Positions 38,210 through 46,120 of a stretch of DNA of 64,000 bases are shown piece by piece (positions within the stretch are counted from its first letter, which is position 1; each line of letters starts with the position of its first letter). A model generated the notes under the pieces. The model did not search any database. It was not told the DNA's origin and worked only from the letters and a program-made list of their open reading frames with translations. The position numbers and the translations under genes were made by a program. Location of the stretch: positions 2,666,001-2,730,000 of the forward strand of contig JACKHC010000001.1 of the NCBI GenBank assembly GCA_020639235.1. Reading direction: 5' to 3'. This DNA comes from Phycisphaeraceae bacterium (GTDB taxonomy: Bacteria; Planctomycetota; Phycisphaerae; Phycisphaerales; UBA1924).

Positions 38210-38211
38210 AT

Positions 38212-39339
38212 TCAGTCTCCTATGTCGCCCGGTTCATCAACGCCGGCAGGGGTTTGACGCGCTCGAACGCGGAGAGTTTCCAGAATGAGCGGCATCCGCC
38301 ACACCGCCCGGCACCGTGGGCATGTCGCACGCAACCGGTCGTCGGTCGTCACTCCCATCATGTCGCCGCCGCACGAAGGGCAAACCCGCCGGCGCAGCAT
38401 CTCGTCGATCGCTACGGGCTTGTTGGCGCTGTGGCCCTTAGGATTGAAGAACCGAAACGCCATCACAGCAAAGAAACACAGGATGTACAACCAGAATAGG
38501 ACGCGCAATAACTGTCCCGGCGACATGTTCGCATTCAATGTGGGCAGGTTACTCGTCTGGGACCAAGCCATCATGACGATGAACACTGCGGCAATCACGG
38601 CGGCACCAAACCGACGAAGCCAAGCGCTGCGACGCAGAACGCGCCGCGCATCGATGAGCCGTTCCCGATGGTCCTCCGACCCGGCAAGTAGCAGCGATTT
38701 GGGAAAATGCGCATCGAGAAGCGTTCTTGGTGTCCCATCCGCGTCCCGAATCCGCCGCTCGCCCCAGAACACCACCTTGCCAAATAACCGCTCAAGCCAG
38801 ATTTTGTCCGTGTCTTGCCAGATTGAAGGCGCGGTTCGCTCACCGACTCGCGCGTACATCCAGGCCGCACCGCACTCGGCGCACACAATCGCGTCGTCGT
38901 CCAGAGGCGGCAGGCCGTCAACCCGATATGCGCAGATCGGGCACAAGCCGTGCCCGAGCATCGTGTCGGCAAACTTCGGTGCGCCGCGGCTCCATCGACG
39001 ACGGTACACGAGCAAGATGACCACCATCGTTCCGAGCGCTGTGGATATGACTACCCCAGCAAAAACATACGGCACCCAGAGCAGTCTGGCCAACATAAGC
39101 CCGATCAGGACGATCAGCATCGTGAGATATGCGCCGATTGCCACGCGCGCTACCGAAGGCCCCTGTGCTGCGACCGTTTTCTCCGCCAGATCCAGCGCGT
39201 ACCTGGCGTGCTCATCCAGCTCCGTATTCTCGCGCTGGCGATGCAGCGCATGCTCCACGCCCCGATCATCCTCGATCATCCGCGTGCCCATCGTGATCCC
39301 ACGCAGCCCCGAGCGGTTCTTCACATTCACTTGACCCAT
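38212..39339 (-). CDS. Membrane protein with two zinc ribbons, unknown
   Basis: The product has about 375 residues. Two N-terminal helices ('VAIGAYLTMLIVLIGLMLA', 'PYVFAGVVISTALGTMVVIL') are followed by a first zinc ribbon ('LCPICAYRVDGL…CAECG'). A mixed region follows, then two more helices and a second ribbon ('VCPSCGGDMMGV…CPRC') near the C-terminus. It resembles the other zinc-ribbon membrane genes in this window but with the ribbon internal and doubled. The start could be the ATG at 39339 or the ATG/GTG near 39375; neither has a strong ribosome site. It is directly upstream of the TPR gene and divergent from the aldo/keto reductase. Confidence 0.75.
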   Translation of the reverse strand: MGQVNVKNRSGLRGITMGTRMIEDDRGVEHALHRQRENTELDEHARYALDLAEKTVAAQGPSVARVAIGAYLTMLIVLIGLMLARLLWVPYVFAGVVISTALGTMVVILLVYRRRWSRGAPKFADTMLGHGLCPICAYRVDGLPPLDDDAIVCAECGAAWMYARVGERTAPSIWQDTDKIWLERLFGKVVFWGERRIRDADGTPRTLLDAHFPKSLLLAGSEDHRERLIDARRVLRRSAWLRRFGAAVIAAVFIVMMAWSQTSNLPTLNANMSPGQLLRVLFWLYILCFFAVMAFRFFNPKGHSANKPVAIDEMLRRRVCPSCGGDMMGVTTDDRLRATCPRCRAVWRMPLILETLRVRARQTPAGVDEPGDIGD

Positions 39340-39403
39340 GCTTGTCTCGCCGCGGTTGCCCCGCCCGTCTACCATCACGCTCCAACACCCTCAGGAGTCC
39401 CCC

Positions 39404-40495
39404 ATGACCATCGACATGCACCAGTATGTCACACTCGGGCGATCCGGCCTCCGTGTCTCGCCCCTCTGCCTCGGCGCGATGACCTTCGGCACCGACTGGG
39501 GCTTCGGATCGGACCTCGAAACCTCCCACCGCGTGCTGGACACCTACCTCGACGCCGGCGGCAACTTCATCGACACCGCCAATGTCTACACCAAGGGTCA
39601 CTCCGAGAAAATTCTGGGCGATCACCTCTGCAAGCACCCAGCCAAGCGCGACCGCATCGTGCTCGCCACCAAATGGTGCGGCAACATGTTCACGGGCGAC
39701 CCCAACGCCGGCGGCGCTTCACGCAAGAACATCCTCGACTCTGTGCACCACTCCCTCCGCCGCCTCCAGACCGATTACATCGACCTCCTCTGGATGCATT
39801 TCTGGGATGCGCTCACGCCCATCGACGAGACCATGCGCACGCTCGACGATCTCGTCCGCGCCGGCAAGGTCCGCTACATCGGCTTCTCCGACACGCCCGC
39901 GTGGAAGTGCGCCCAGGCGCAGATGCTCGCGCAGTTCCACGGGTGGTCGCCGCTCGTTGCATTGCAAATCGAATACTCCCTCGTCGAGCGCACCGTCGAG
40001 GGTGACCTCATCCCGATGGCGCAAGAACTGGGCATGGGCATCACGCCGTGGTCGCCCCTCAAGGGCGGCGTGCTCACCGGCAAGTTCACGCGCGACAACC
40101 CGACCGGGGGGGACTCGACCAGGGGTGATTGGGCCACCGGCGCGCTCAACGACCGCGTCTTCAACATCATCGATGCGCTCATCAAGGTCTCGAAGGAAGC
40201 CGGTTGCACGCCCGCGCAGGCGGCCCTCGCGTGGCTCCGCGCCAAGCCGGGCGTCTCATCCGTCATCATCGGAGCGCGCACATCCAAGCAACTCGAGGAC
40301 AATCTCGCCTCGGCGCAGGTCGAACTCCACGCCAACCTGGTCCAGATGCTCGACGACGTGAGCAAGCCCTCGCTGCCCTTTCCCTACCAGTTCCTCGAGC
40401 GCGTCTCTCTCGCCACGCAGGGCGGCACGACGGTCAACGGACGCCCCTCCGAGCCGTGGCCCCTCGCGCCCGCTAACGATGATGAGCGATGGTGA
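39404..40495 (+). CDS. Aldo/keto reductase
   Basis: The 363-aa enzyme is a TIM-barrel NADPH-dependent oxidoreductase. It starts 'YVTLGRSGLRVSPLCLGAMT', typical of the YghZ/PdxI-like branch. The catalytic tetrad is visible: Asp and Tyr in 'FIDTANVYTKGHSE', Lys in 'VLATKW' and His in 'LLWMHFWD'. The NADP-binding end appears in 'SSVIIGARTSKQLEDNL'. The substrate is unknown. The ATG at 39404 has CAGGAG 6 nt upstream, so the longer frame to 39338 is rejected. The next gene begins 67 nt downstream. Confidence 0.93.
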   Translation: MTIDMHQYVTLGRSGLRVSPLCLGAMTFGTDWGFGSDLETSHRVLDTYLDAGGNFIDTANVYTKGHSEKILGDHLCKHPAKRDRIVLATKWCGNMFTGDPNAGGASRKNILDSVHHSLRRLQTDYIDLLWMHFWDALTPIDETMRTLDDLVRAGKVRYIGFSDTPAWKCAQAQMLAQFHGWSPLVALQIEYSLVERTVEGDLIPMAQELGMGITPWSPLKGGVLTGKFTRDNPTGGDSTRGDWATGALNDRVFNIIDALIKVSKEAGCTPAQAALAWLRAKPGVSSVIIGARTSKQLEDNLASAQVELHANLVQMLDDVSKPSLPFPYQFLERVSLATQGGTTVNGRPSEPWPLAPANDDERW

Positions 40496-40562
40496 TCGAC
40501 TACTGGCACCCGTATGATGCCGCCCGCGACGGCCCACGAGGCACAACTGCGGGAGACTCCGA

Positions 40563-40913
40563 ATGTTCAGCGGATTGCTCGGCCTGTTCGTCCTGGTCTG
40601 CATCTTCATCATGCTCGGATTCATGTTCGCATGGATCGCCGGAGTCGTGGCCGAAGAAGATGTCGAGGTCAAGACCGGCGTGCTCATCCTGTTCCTGACC
40701 GGCGTCGTGACCGTGCTGGTGCGGATCATTGTGTCGGAGGTTGACGGCATCCCCATGCCGGGCCTTATCGGTGCGGCCGCGAACTTCCTGGCGCTGATCG
40801 TGATGACGCACGCGTTCGCGAAAATCGACTGGAAGAAAAGCGCGCTGATCGCGGTTATCTACACGGTCATTCTTTTCCTGATCAATCTCGCATTTTCCGC
40901 GATCGCATCCTGA
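40563..40913 (+). CDS. Small three-span membrane protein, unknown
   Basis: The 116-aa product is almost wholly hydrophobic: helices at about 3-30 ('LLGLFVLVCIFIMLGFMFAW'), 38-60, 66-85 and 92-113, broken by short acidic loops ('AEEDVEVK'). GGGAG lies upstream of the ATG. It lies 10 nt before the thioredoxin-like gene and may be co-transcribed with it. No family is recognised. Confidence 0.75.
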   Translation: MFSGLLGLFVLVCIFIMLGFMFAWIAGVVAEEDVEVKTGVLILFLTGVVTVLVRIIVSEVDGIPMPGLIGAAANFLALIVMTHAFAKIDWKKSALIAVIYTVILFLINLAFSAIAS

Positions 40914-40923
40914 GAACACCCGC

Positions 40924-41493
40924 ATGCTCACCGCCGAGTTCCTCAAGTCGAAGTTTCACGAAGCCGCAACCTACGAGGCGCATGTCTCGGCCGGCGCGCC
41001 CACCAAGCAGGAAGCGTGGAACCGCGTCTACAACCAGGTGGCCCTGACCGAGACACATCGGGCCCTTCTCCGGGCCTTCACGCGGAAGATGCACGTGATC
41101 GTCTCGTCGGGGGTCTGGTGCGGCGACTGCGTCGCCCAGTGCCCGCTCATCCAGCGCATCGGCGAAGCGTCGCCCAACATCGAGGTTCGCTTCGCCGATC
41201 GCGATGAGCACGCCGATCTGTCATCGCAACTCGCCATCAACGCGGGCGTGCGCGTCCCCGTCGCGGTCTTCATGGCCGAGGACTTCGAGCTTGTCTCCAC
41301 GTTCGGCGACCGCACGCTCTCACGCTATCGCGCGCTGGCCGACCGCCTGCTCGGGGCCGCGTGCGAACTCCCCCACGCGCCCATCGGGGACCACGAAGTG
41401 GCCGAAACACTCCAGGACTGGGTCAACGAGTTCGAGCGCGTCCAACTCCTGCTCCGCCTCTCCACCCGCCTCCGCCAGAAACACGGCGATTGA
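40924..41493 (+). CDS. Thioredoxin-like protein
   Basis: The 189-aa cytoplasmic protein has a thioredoxin fold in the middle: 'VIVSSGVWCGDCVAQCPLIQ' carries the redox pair WCGDC plus a third Cys, and 'AGVRVPVAVFMAEDFELVS' holds the cis-Pro region. About 55 helical residues precede the domain ('FLKSKFHEAATYEAHVSAGA'), and a helical tail follows. This resembles the 'thioredoxin family protein' group with WCxDC motifs that are not classical thioredoxins. Its substrate is unknown. It is translated 10 nt after the small membrane protein. A palindromic repeat follows directly after the stop. Confidence 0.88.
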   Translation: MLTAEFLKSKFHEAATYEAHVSAGAPTKQEAWNRVYNQVALTETHRALLRAFTRKMHVIVSSGVWCGDCVAQCPLIQRIGEASPNIEVRFADRDEHADLSSQLAINAGVRVPVAVFMAEDFELVSTFGDRTLSRYRALADRLLGAACELPHAPIGDHEVAETLQDWVNEFERVQLLLRLSTRLRQKHGD

Positions 41494-41502
41494 CGACTCT
41501 TA

Positions 41503-41586
41503 GAGCCGCGAGTGGAAACGAGCGGACAGATCGATGTCACCCGCGCGATGTTCGCCGTCATGTCCGCTCACTCCCGTTCGCGGCTC
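41503..41586. repeat. Long palindromic intergenic repeat (copy 1)
   Basis: The 84-nt element is a two-part hairpin: outer arms GAGCCGCGA/TCGCGGCTC and inner arms GAGCGGACA/TGTCCGCTC, separated by short unpaired stretches around a 32-nt loop. A related element with the same arm order lies at 45136-45213. Shared words are CCGCGA, GAGCGGACAG and its complement. Confidence 0.7.
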
Positions 41587-41601
41587 AGGCAGACGCCCGC
41601 G

Positions 41602-41607
41602 TATCCT
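41602..41607 (+). promoter_or_regulatory. Candidate -10 box of a leaderless transcript
   Basis: TATCCT ends 8 nt before the methyltransferase ATG, which lacks a Shine-Dalgarno sequence. Confidence 0.3.
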
Positions 41608-41615
41608 TCCCCGCC

Positions 41616-42446
41616 ATGACTACGACGAAACAACCCGAGCGCGAGTATGTGCTTGGCACCGACGAAGCCGAACTCCACCGCCTCTCCTTCCAGCACCGGC
41701 TCTGGTCCGAGACCGCATCACAACACTGGCGCCTCGCGCGAATCGCGCCGGGCATGACCGTCCTCGACCTCGGGTGCGGCCCCGGCTTTGCCACGCGCGA
41801 CCTGGCGCAACTCGTCGGCGCTATGGGCCGGGTCATCGCGATCGACGCCTCCCAGCGATACATCGACTTCGTCAACCGCACGCCCGCGCCGCCTGGGGGC
41901 GCGCCGATCGACGCGCGCCTCGCCGATGCGCACGACCCCGGTCTCGCGCCGGGCTCAATCGACGCCGCGTATTCGCGCTGGGTCTTCACTTTCCTGCCCG
42001 AGCCCGCCCGCGCCGTCGCGTCCGTCTCGCGCGCCCTCAAGCCGGACGGCACCTTCACCATCCACGACTACCACCAATGGGAACAGATCTACTGGGGGCC
42101 GAACAGCGCCACCGTCGAGACCGTCCGGCGGGCCGTGCTGTCGTCGTACAAGGCCGCGGGCGCCGACACGCGCATCGGGCAGAAACTCCCGGCGCTCATG
42201 CGCGACGCCGGGCTCATCGTCCGGGACATTCTTCCGATCCAGATGATCGCCCGCCCGAACGACGCCCTCTGGCAATGGCCCCGCACCTACTTCGCCTCAT
42301 TCCTGCCCCGCCTCGTCGCAGGCGGGCACATGACCGAAGCAGAGATGCGCGCGGTGCACAGCGAATGGGATGCGCTGGAACGCGACCCGGCCTCGTTCTT
42401 CTACACCCCGCCGCAGAGCGTCATCATCGGAGTCAAGCCGGCCTAG
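41616..42446 (+). CDS. SAM-dependent methyltransferase
   Basis: The 276-aa enzyme has a class I methyltransferase fold. Motif I 'VLDLGCGPGFATRDL' binds S-adenosylmethionine, motif II acidic residue is in 'VIAIDAS', and 'GSIDAAYSRWVFTFLPEP' with 'ALKPDGTFTIHDYHQW' are motifs IV and V. The C-terminal part probably recognises the substrate, which is unknown. The frame extends upstream to 41361 inside the previous gene, but MTTTKQPEREY at 41616 is the natural start. No Shine-Dalgarno sequence is seen; TATCCT 8 nt upstream suggests a leaderless message. Confidence 0.9.
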   Translation: MTTTKQPEREYVLGTDEAELHRLSFQHRLWSETASQHWRLARIAPGMTVLDLGCGPGFATRDLAQLVGAMGRVIAIDASQRYIDFVNRTPAPPGGAPIDARLADAHDPGLAPGSIDAAYSRWVFTFLPEPARAVASVSRALKPDGTFTIHDYHQWEQIYWGPNSATVETVRRAVLSSYKAAGADTRIGQKLPALMRDAGLIVRDILPIQMIARPNDALWQWPRTYFASFLPRLVAGGHMTEAEMRAVHSEWDALERDPASFFYTPPQSVIIGVKPA

Positions 42447-42488
42447 CGCGGTAGACTCATGTCCACACGCTCGCACGGAGGCGGGTCG

Positions 42489-43604
42489 ATGGCCATTCTC
42501 AACGCACCCTGGGTCTTCTGGTCGGCGGTCTCGATCGGCACGATCGCGCTGCTCGCCTTCATCTGGGCGTTCCGCGGCGACCGCGCCCGCGGCAGACGCC
42601 GATGCCCCAAATGCTGGTACGACATGGGCGGCATCTCCGGCCTCACCTGCCCCGAGTGCGGACGCGTCGCAAAGTCGGAGAAGCAACTCAGCAGGCACCG
42701 GCGGCGTAAGCGCGTCATGCTCGCGTCCGTGTTGCTCGCTTTGCTCTCCGCGGCCGCCCTCGCCAGACCCCTCCACTCACGCATCTACATCGCGCTCAAT
42801 ACCGGGTATCGGCTCGTCGATGAGATCAATGTGCAGGGCGTGACGGTCAAAGCGTACCGCTACGACTTCGTGCGCGACGACGACTGGAAACAACCCAAGG
42901 TCGAGGTCTGGATCGGACGGGAGAAGCTGCTGCAACTCTCCGACCACCATGTCATGATCGGGGGCAGCACGGGGTACCGCAGTCCACTCATCGCAAGAGG
43001 CGAGAACGTCGATGGCACGGGCGGCAAACCCGACATCATCATCACGCTCGACTCCGGAGGGAACCGGTGCTGCGAGACGGTCTACATCCTCTCGGTCAAC
43101 AAGCATCCCTATGACGGCAGGGTGTCGGTAAGCATCGACGATGTCATTCCGCCGACGGGCAGAGGCGTCTGGGAGGATGTCGATGGCGACGGGGCGTTCG
43201 AATACGTGACCGATGACCCGCAGTTCGCGTGCGGGCCGTGGACGAGCTGCGCCTCGTCGCCGAACGCGCCGATCATCCTGGAGTGGACCGAAGCCGGATA
43301 TGCGCCGTCTCGAAGACTCATGTTGGCGTCTCCGCCGTCCGACGCGGAGGTGCGTGACTTAGCGTCCGACATCCGAAACCGCGAACCAAACCGAGTCCAG
43401 CCGGGCGTCGATCTCATACAGGCGGCCATCCCGATGATCTATCAGGGCAACGCGGATGCCGCCGAACAGCTGGTGCACATGGCGTGGCGAGACGACATGG
43501 CGGGCGGCGACTGGTCCGATCCGGGTGAGATGTGGGCCGAGTTCTGGTCCGTCATCGACGCCGGGCCGTACGGCACCTTCATCCGAGGGCTCAACGCGCG
43601 ATAG
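42489..43604 (+). CDS. Zinc-ribbon membrane-anchored protein (copy 4), unknown
   Basis: The 371-aa product has an N-terminal helix ('VFWSAVSIGTIALLAFIWAF'), a zinc ribbon ('RCPKCWYDMGGISGLTCPEC') and a second helix ('VMLASVLLALLSAAALA'). A soluble region of about 270 residues follows. It contains an Asp-rich stretch resembling an EF-hand-like or dockerin-like calcium loop ('DVDGDGAFEYV') and a Cys pair in 'GGNRCCETVYI'. The ribbon thus lies on the cytoplasmic side and the large domain outside. The ATG at 42489 has GGAGG upstream, and TAGACT at 42453-42458 is a suitable -10 box. The function is unknown. Confidence 0.8.
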   Translation: MAILNAPWVFWSAVSIGTIALLAFIWAFRGDRARGRRRCPKCWYDMGGISGLTCPECGRVAKSEKQLSRHRRRKRVMLASVLLALLSAAALARPLHSRIYIALNTGYRLVDEINVQGVTVKAYRYDFVRDDDWKQPKVEVWIGREKLLQLSDHHVMIGGSTGYRSPLIARGENVDGTGGKPDIIITLDSGGNRCCETVYILSVNKHPYDGRVSVSIDDVIPPTGRGVWEDVDGDGAFEYVTDDPQFACGPWTSCASSPNAPIILEWTEAGYAPSRRLMLASPPSDAEVRDLASDIRNREPNRVQPGVDLIQAAIPMIYQGNADAAEQLVHMAWRDDMAGGDWSDPGEMWAEFWSVIDAGPYGTFIRGLNAR

Positions 43605-43621
43605 CCCGCCGCGTCTTCGTG

Positions 43622-43627
43622 TAAACT
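43622..43627 (+). promoter_or_regulatory. Candidate -10 box of a leaderless icd transcript
   Basis: TAAACT ends 9 nt before the icd ATG, and no Shine-Dalgarno sequence lies between. Confidence 0.4.
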
Positions 43628-43636
43628 GCCCGCCCT

Positions 43637-45124
43637 ATGAGCACCACCACGACACGGAAGCCGGAGAGCGAGACCATGGCGGGCACCACCCACAATGTCA
43701 CGATGATCGCGGGCGACGGCGTCGGCCAGGAAGTCGCCGACGCCACCAAAGCCATCCTCAAGGCCGCCGGCGCACGCATCGACTGGGAGGACGCCGTCGC
43801 AGGCAAAAAGGCCTTCGACGCCGGCATCGCCTCGGGCGTACCCAATGACACCATCGAGTCGCTCCAGCGCACCCGGGTCGCCCTCAAGGGCCCCCTCGAG
43901 ACCCCCGTCGGGCACGGCGGCAAGAGCGCCAATGTCACCCTCCGCAAACTCTTCGAGATGTACGGCAACATCCGTCCCTGCCGCGAACTCCCCAATGTGC
44001 AGGGCCCCTTCGCCGGTCGCGGCATCGATCTGATCATCGTGCGCGAGAATGTCGAGGACCTCTACGCCGGCATCGAGCACATGCAGTCGCCCGGCGTCGC
44101 CCAGGCGCTCAAACTCATCTCCCGCAAGGGCTGCGAGAAGATCATCCGCTTGGCCTTCGAACTGGCCACCTCGCTCGGGCGCAAGAAAGTTTCCTGCTCG
44201 ACCAAGGCCAATATCATGAAACTCACCGAAGGCATGCTCAAGCGCACCTTCGAGGATGTGACCAAGGAATACCCCGGCTTCGAGACCGACCATGTCATCG
44301 TGGACAACCTCTGCCACCAGATGGTCATCCGACCCGAGATCTACGATGTCGTCGTCCTCACCAACATGAACGGCGATATCGTCTCCGACCTCACCTCGGG
44401 CCTTGTTGGCGGACTCGGCATCGCGCCATCGATGAACCTGGGCGATGAGGCCGTCATGTTCGAAGCGGTGCACGGCTCCGCGCCCGACATCGCCGGGCAG
44501 GACAAGGTCAACCCCACCGCCCTGCTCCTTTCGTCGGTCATGATGCTCCGCCACCTCGGCGAGTTCGAGACCGCCGACAAGGTCGAGCACGCCCTGTACT
44601 GCACTTACGAGGACGGCAAGGCGCTCACCGGCGATATCGCCAGGGGCAGGCCGAGTGTCGGCACGAAGAAGTTCACCGAAACGGTCATCGCGAACCTCGG
44701 GCGCAACTGCTCCAAACTCGAGAACCGCGCCTTCAAACCCATCAAAATGCCGAAGGTCGACTCACGCCTCGATTTCGTGCAGGCCAAGTCGCGCCGCGAT
44801 GTGGGCGTGGATATTTTCATCGAGTCCGCGCTCATGCCGGAGCCGATGGGCAAGGCCCTCGACGCGATCGTCGAGGGCACACCCTGGCAACTCAAGATGA
44901 TCTCGAACCGCGGCTCGCAGGTGTACCCGGTCAAGGCCGCGGCGTTCGACGGAATCGATCACCACCGCTGCCGGTTCTACAAGCGCGACGGGTCGGGTGT
45001 CTCGGAGTCCGAGATTCTCGATCTGCTGACGAGAGTCGGCGCCAAGCACCGCTGGATTCACCTGGAGCGCCTCGCCCAGTACGACGGCGTCGACGCGTTC
45101 TCCAAGGCGCAGGGCGAGAACTGA
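43637..45124 (+). CDS. icd: Isocitrate dehydrogenase
   Basis: The 495-aa enzyme oxidises isocitrate to 2-oxoglutarate in the TCA cycle. Family motifs include 'MIAGDGVGQEVADATK', the substrate loop 'GPLETPVGHGGKSANVTLRK', 'IDLIIVRENVEDLYAGIEH', 'VVVLTNMNGDIVSDLTSGL' and 'FEAVHGSAPDIAGQDKVNPT'. After the catalytic core an extra C-terminal domain of about 140 residues follows ('DVGVDIFIESALMPEPMGKA'), as in the longer Thermus/Rickettsia-type enzymes of similar length. NAD or NADP preference is not decided from the sequence. A second in-frame Met lies at codon 14. The transcript appears leaderless (TAAACT 9 nt upstream). Confidence 0.94.
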   Translation: MSTTTTRKPESETMAGTTHNVTMIAGDGVGQEVADATKAILKAAGARIDWEDAVAGKKAFDAGIASGVPNDTIESLQRTRVALKGPLETPVGHGGKSANVTLRKLFEMYGNIRPCRELPNVQGPFAGRGIDLIIVRENVEDLYAGIEHMQSPGVAQALKLISRKGCEKIIRLAFELATSLGRKKVSCSTKANIMKLTEGMLKRTFEDVTKEYPGFETDHVIVDNLCHQMVIRPEIYDVVVLTNMNGDIVSDLTSGLVGGLGIAPSMNLGDEAVMFEAVHGSAPDIAGQDKVNPTALLLSSVMMLRHLGEFETADKVEHALYCTYEDGKALTGDIARGRPSVGTKKFTETVIANLGRNCSKLENRAFKPIKMPKVDSRLDFVQAKSRRDVGVDIFIESALMPEPMGKALDAIVEGTPWQLKMISNRGSQVYPVKAAAFDGIDHHRCRFYKRDGSGVSESEILDLLTRVGAKHRWIHLERLAQYDGVDAFSKAQGEN

Positions 45125-45135
45125 GTTCACTGGAT

Positions 45136-45213
45136 CCGCGAACGAGAGTGAGCGGACAGCTGGGCTTTCATCCCGAGAAGATCACCGTCCTGTCCGCTCG
45201 TCGCCATTCGCGG
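45136..45213. repeat. Long palindromic intergenic repeat (copy 2)
   Basis: The 78-nt element has outer arms CCGCGAA/TTCGCGG and inner arms GAGCGGACAG/CTGTCCGCTC with a 30-nt loop. It matches copy 1 at 41503-41586 in order and spacing of arms. It fills the gap between the convergent icd and sixA stops. Confidence 0.7.
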
Positions 45214-45215
45214 CA

Positions 45216-45680
45216 CTAGTCCATCCGCATCACGCCAACCAGCCGCGCATTCCCGTGCGCGTTCCGCGGTTCGGCGATCTCGAAAACGGCGCACATCCCC
45301 GTCTTCATCTCAAAGGTCGGGTCCTTCGCCAGCATGCCGCATACCCGCGACAACTGCGGGTTGTGACCCACCAGCGCGACGCGATCTCCGGCGTTGAACT
45401 CACCGATCAACTCGAACACGCCGCCCGCCGGCTCATCGACAATCAACCGATCGTCGTAGACCAGATCAACGCGCAGCGGCTTGCTCACCAGCCGCGCCGT
45501 CTGATCCGCGCGCACGAACGGGCTGGAGACGATCCGGGTCGGGGCATCGCTCCCGCCCGCCAACCGCTCGCCGAGCCACTCCGCCTGCCGTTCACCCCGC
45601 GGCGCGAGTTCCCTCTCGCGATCACGGCCCGTGGGTGAGTCCTGCTGCGCCTTGCCGTGCCGGATGATGTAGAGATGCAT
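45216..45680 (-). CDS. sixA: SixA-type phosphohistidine phosphatase
   Basis: The 154-aa enzyme belongs to the histidine phosphatase superfamily. The catalytic RHG motif is at the N-terminus ('YIIRHGKAQQDSPTG'), with the second arginine in 'RIVSSPFVRADQTARL' and the second catalytic His in 'VALVGHNPQLSRV'. The small size and missing insertions match SixA, which removes phosphate from histidine phosphotransfer domains. It is divergent from the thioesterase gene across 41 nt. Its ATG has no clear Shine-Dalgarno sequence; TATGCT ends 6 nt upstream. Confidence 0.92.
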   Translation of the reverse strand: MHLYIIRHGKAQQDSPTGRDRERELAPRGERQAEWLGERLAGGSDAPTRIVSSPFVRADQTARLVSKPLRVDLVYDDRLIVDEPAGGVFELIGEFNAGDRVALVGHNPQLSRVCGMLAKDPTFEMKTGMCAVFEIAEPRNAHGNARLVGVMRMD

Positions 45681-45686
45681 CCCGCC

Positions 45687-45713
45687 AGCATATCCGCCGC
45701 GCGCGTCTACACT
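45687..45713. promoter_or_regulatory. Divergent pair of -10 boxes between sixA and the thioesterase gene
   Basis: TATGCT on the minus strand (45687-45692) ends 6 nt before the sixA ATG. TACACT on the plus strand (45708-45713) ends 8 nt before the thioesterase ATG. Both genes appear to start at or next to the first transcribed base. Confidence 0.4.
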
Positions 45714-45721
45714 GTGTGCCC

Positions 45722-46114
45722 ATGGACCCCAAACCGCCCTCCGACATCCCCGCCATCCGCGTCGTCATGATGCCCCGCGACACCAACCCGCAGGGCACCA
45801 TCTTCGGCGGCGTGCTCATGTCGCTCATCGACCAGGCCGCCTTCATCGAGTCCATGCGCCAGGCCCCCCACCGCTACGTCACGGTCTCGATGGAGACGAT
45901 CGAGTTCAAACAGCCGGTGCTCGTCGGCGATGTCCTCTCGCTCTGGGCGCACACCGAACGCGTCGGGCGCACCTCCGTCCGCGTGCGCGTCGATGTCCGC
46001 GCCTCGCGCCGCGGCTCCACATCCGAGATCGATGTCACCTCGGGCGTCGCCACGCTCGTCGCGGTAGATGCAAACGGCACCCCCGTCCCCGTCGCTTCCG
46101 AATGGACGGCGTAG
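45722..46114 (+). CDS. Acyl-CoA thioesterase, hotdog fold (YciA-like)
   Basis: The 130-aa protein hydrolyses acyl-CoA thioesters. The hotdog family signature is visible: 'MPRDTNPQGTIFGGVLMSLI' with the helix Asp in 'DQAAFIES', then 'VTVSMETIEFKQPVLVGDVL' and 'ERVGRTSVRVRVDV'. This is the layout of YciA/BACH-like enzymes with acidic and Asn catalytic residues. The ATG at 45722 is favoured over the GTG at 45716 because of the -10 box at fixed distance. Chain-length preference is unknown. The stop lies 6 nt from the convergent sulfotransferase stop. Confidence 0.9.
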   Translation: MDPKPPSDIPAIRVVMMPRDTNPQGTIFGGVLMSLIDQAAFIESMRQAPHRYVTVSMETIEFKQPVLVGDVLSLWAHTERVGRTSVRVRVDVRASRRGSTSEIDVTSGVATLVAVDANGTPVPVASEWTA

Positions 46115-46120
46115 GAGGCG

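Noticed and set aside
41503..45213. CRISPR array from the repeated GAGCGGACAG words
   Set aside because: There are only two elements, 3.6 kb apart, with genes between them and no regular spacers or cas genes.
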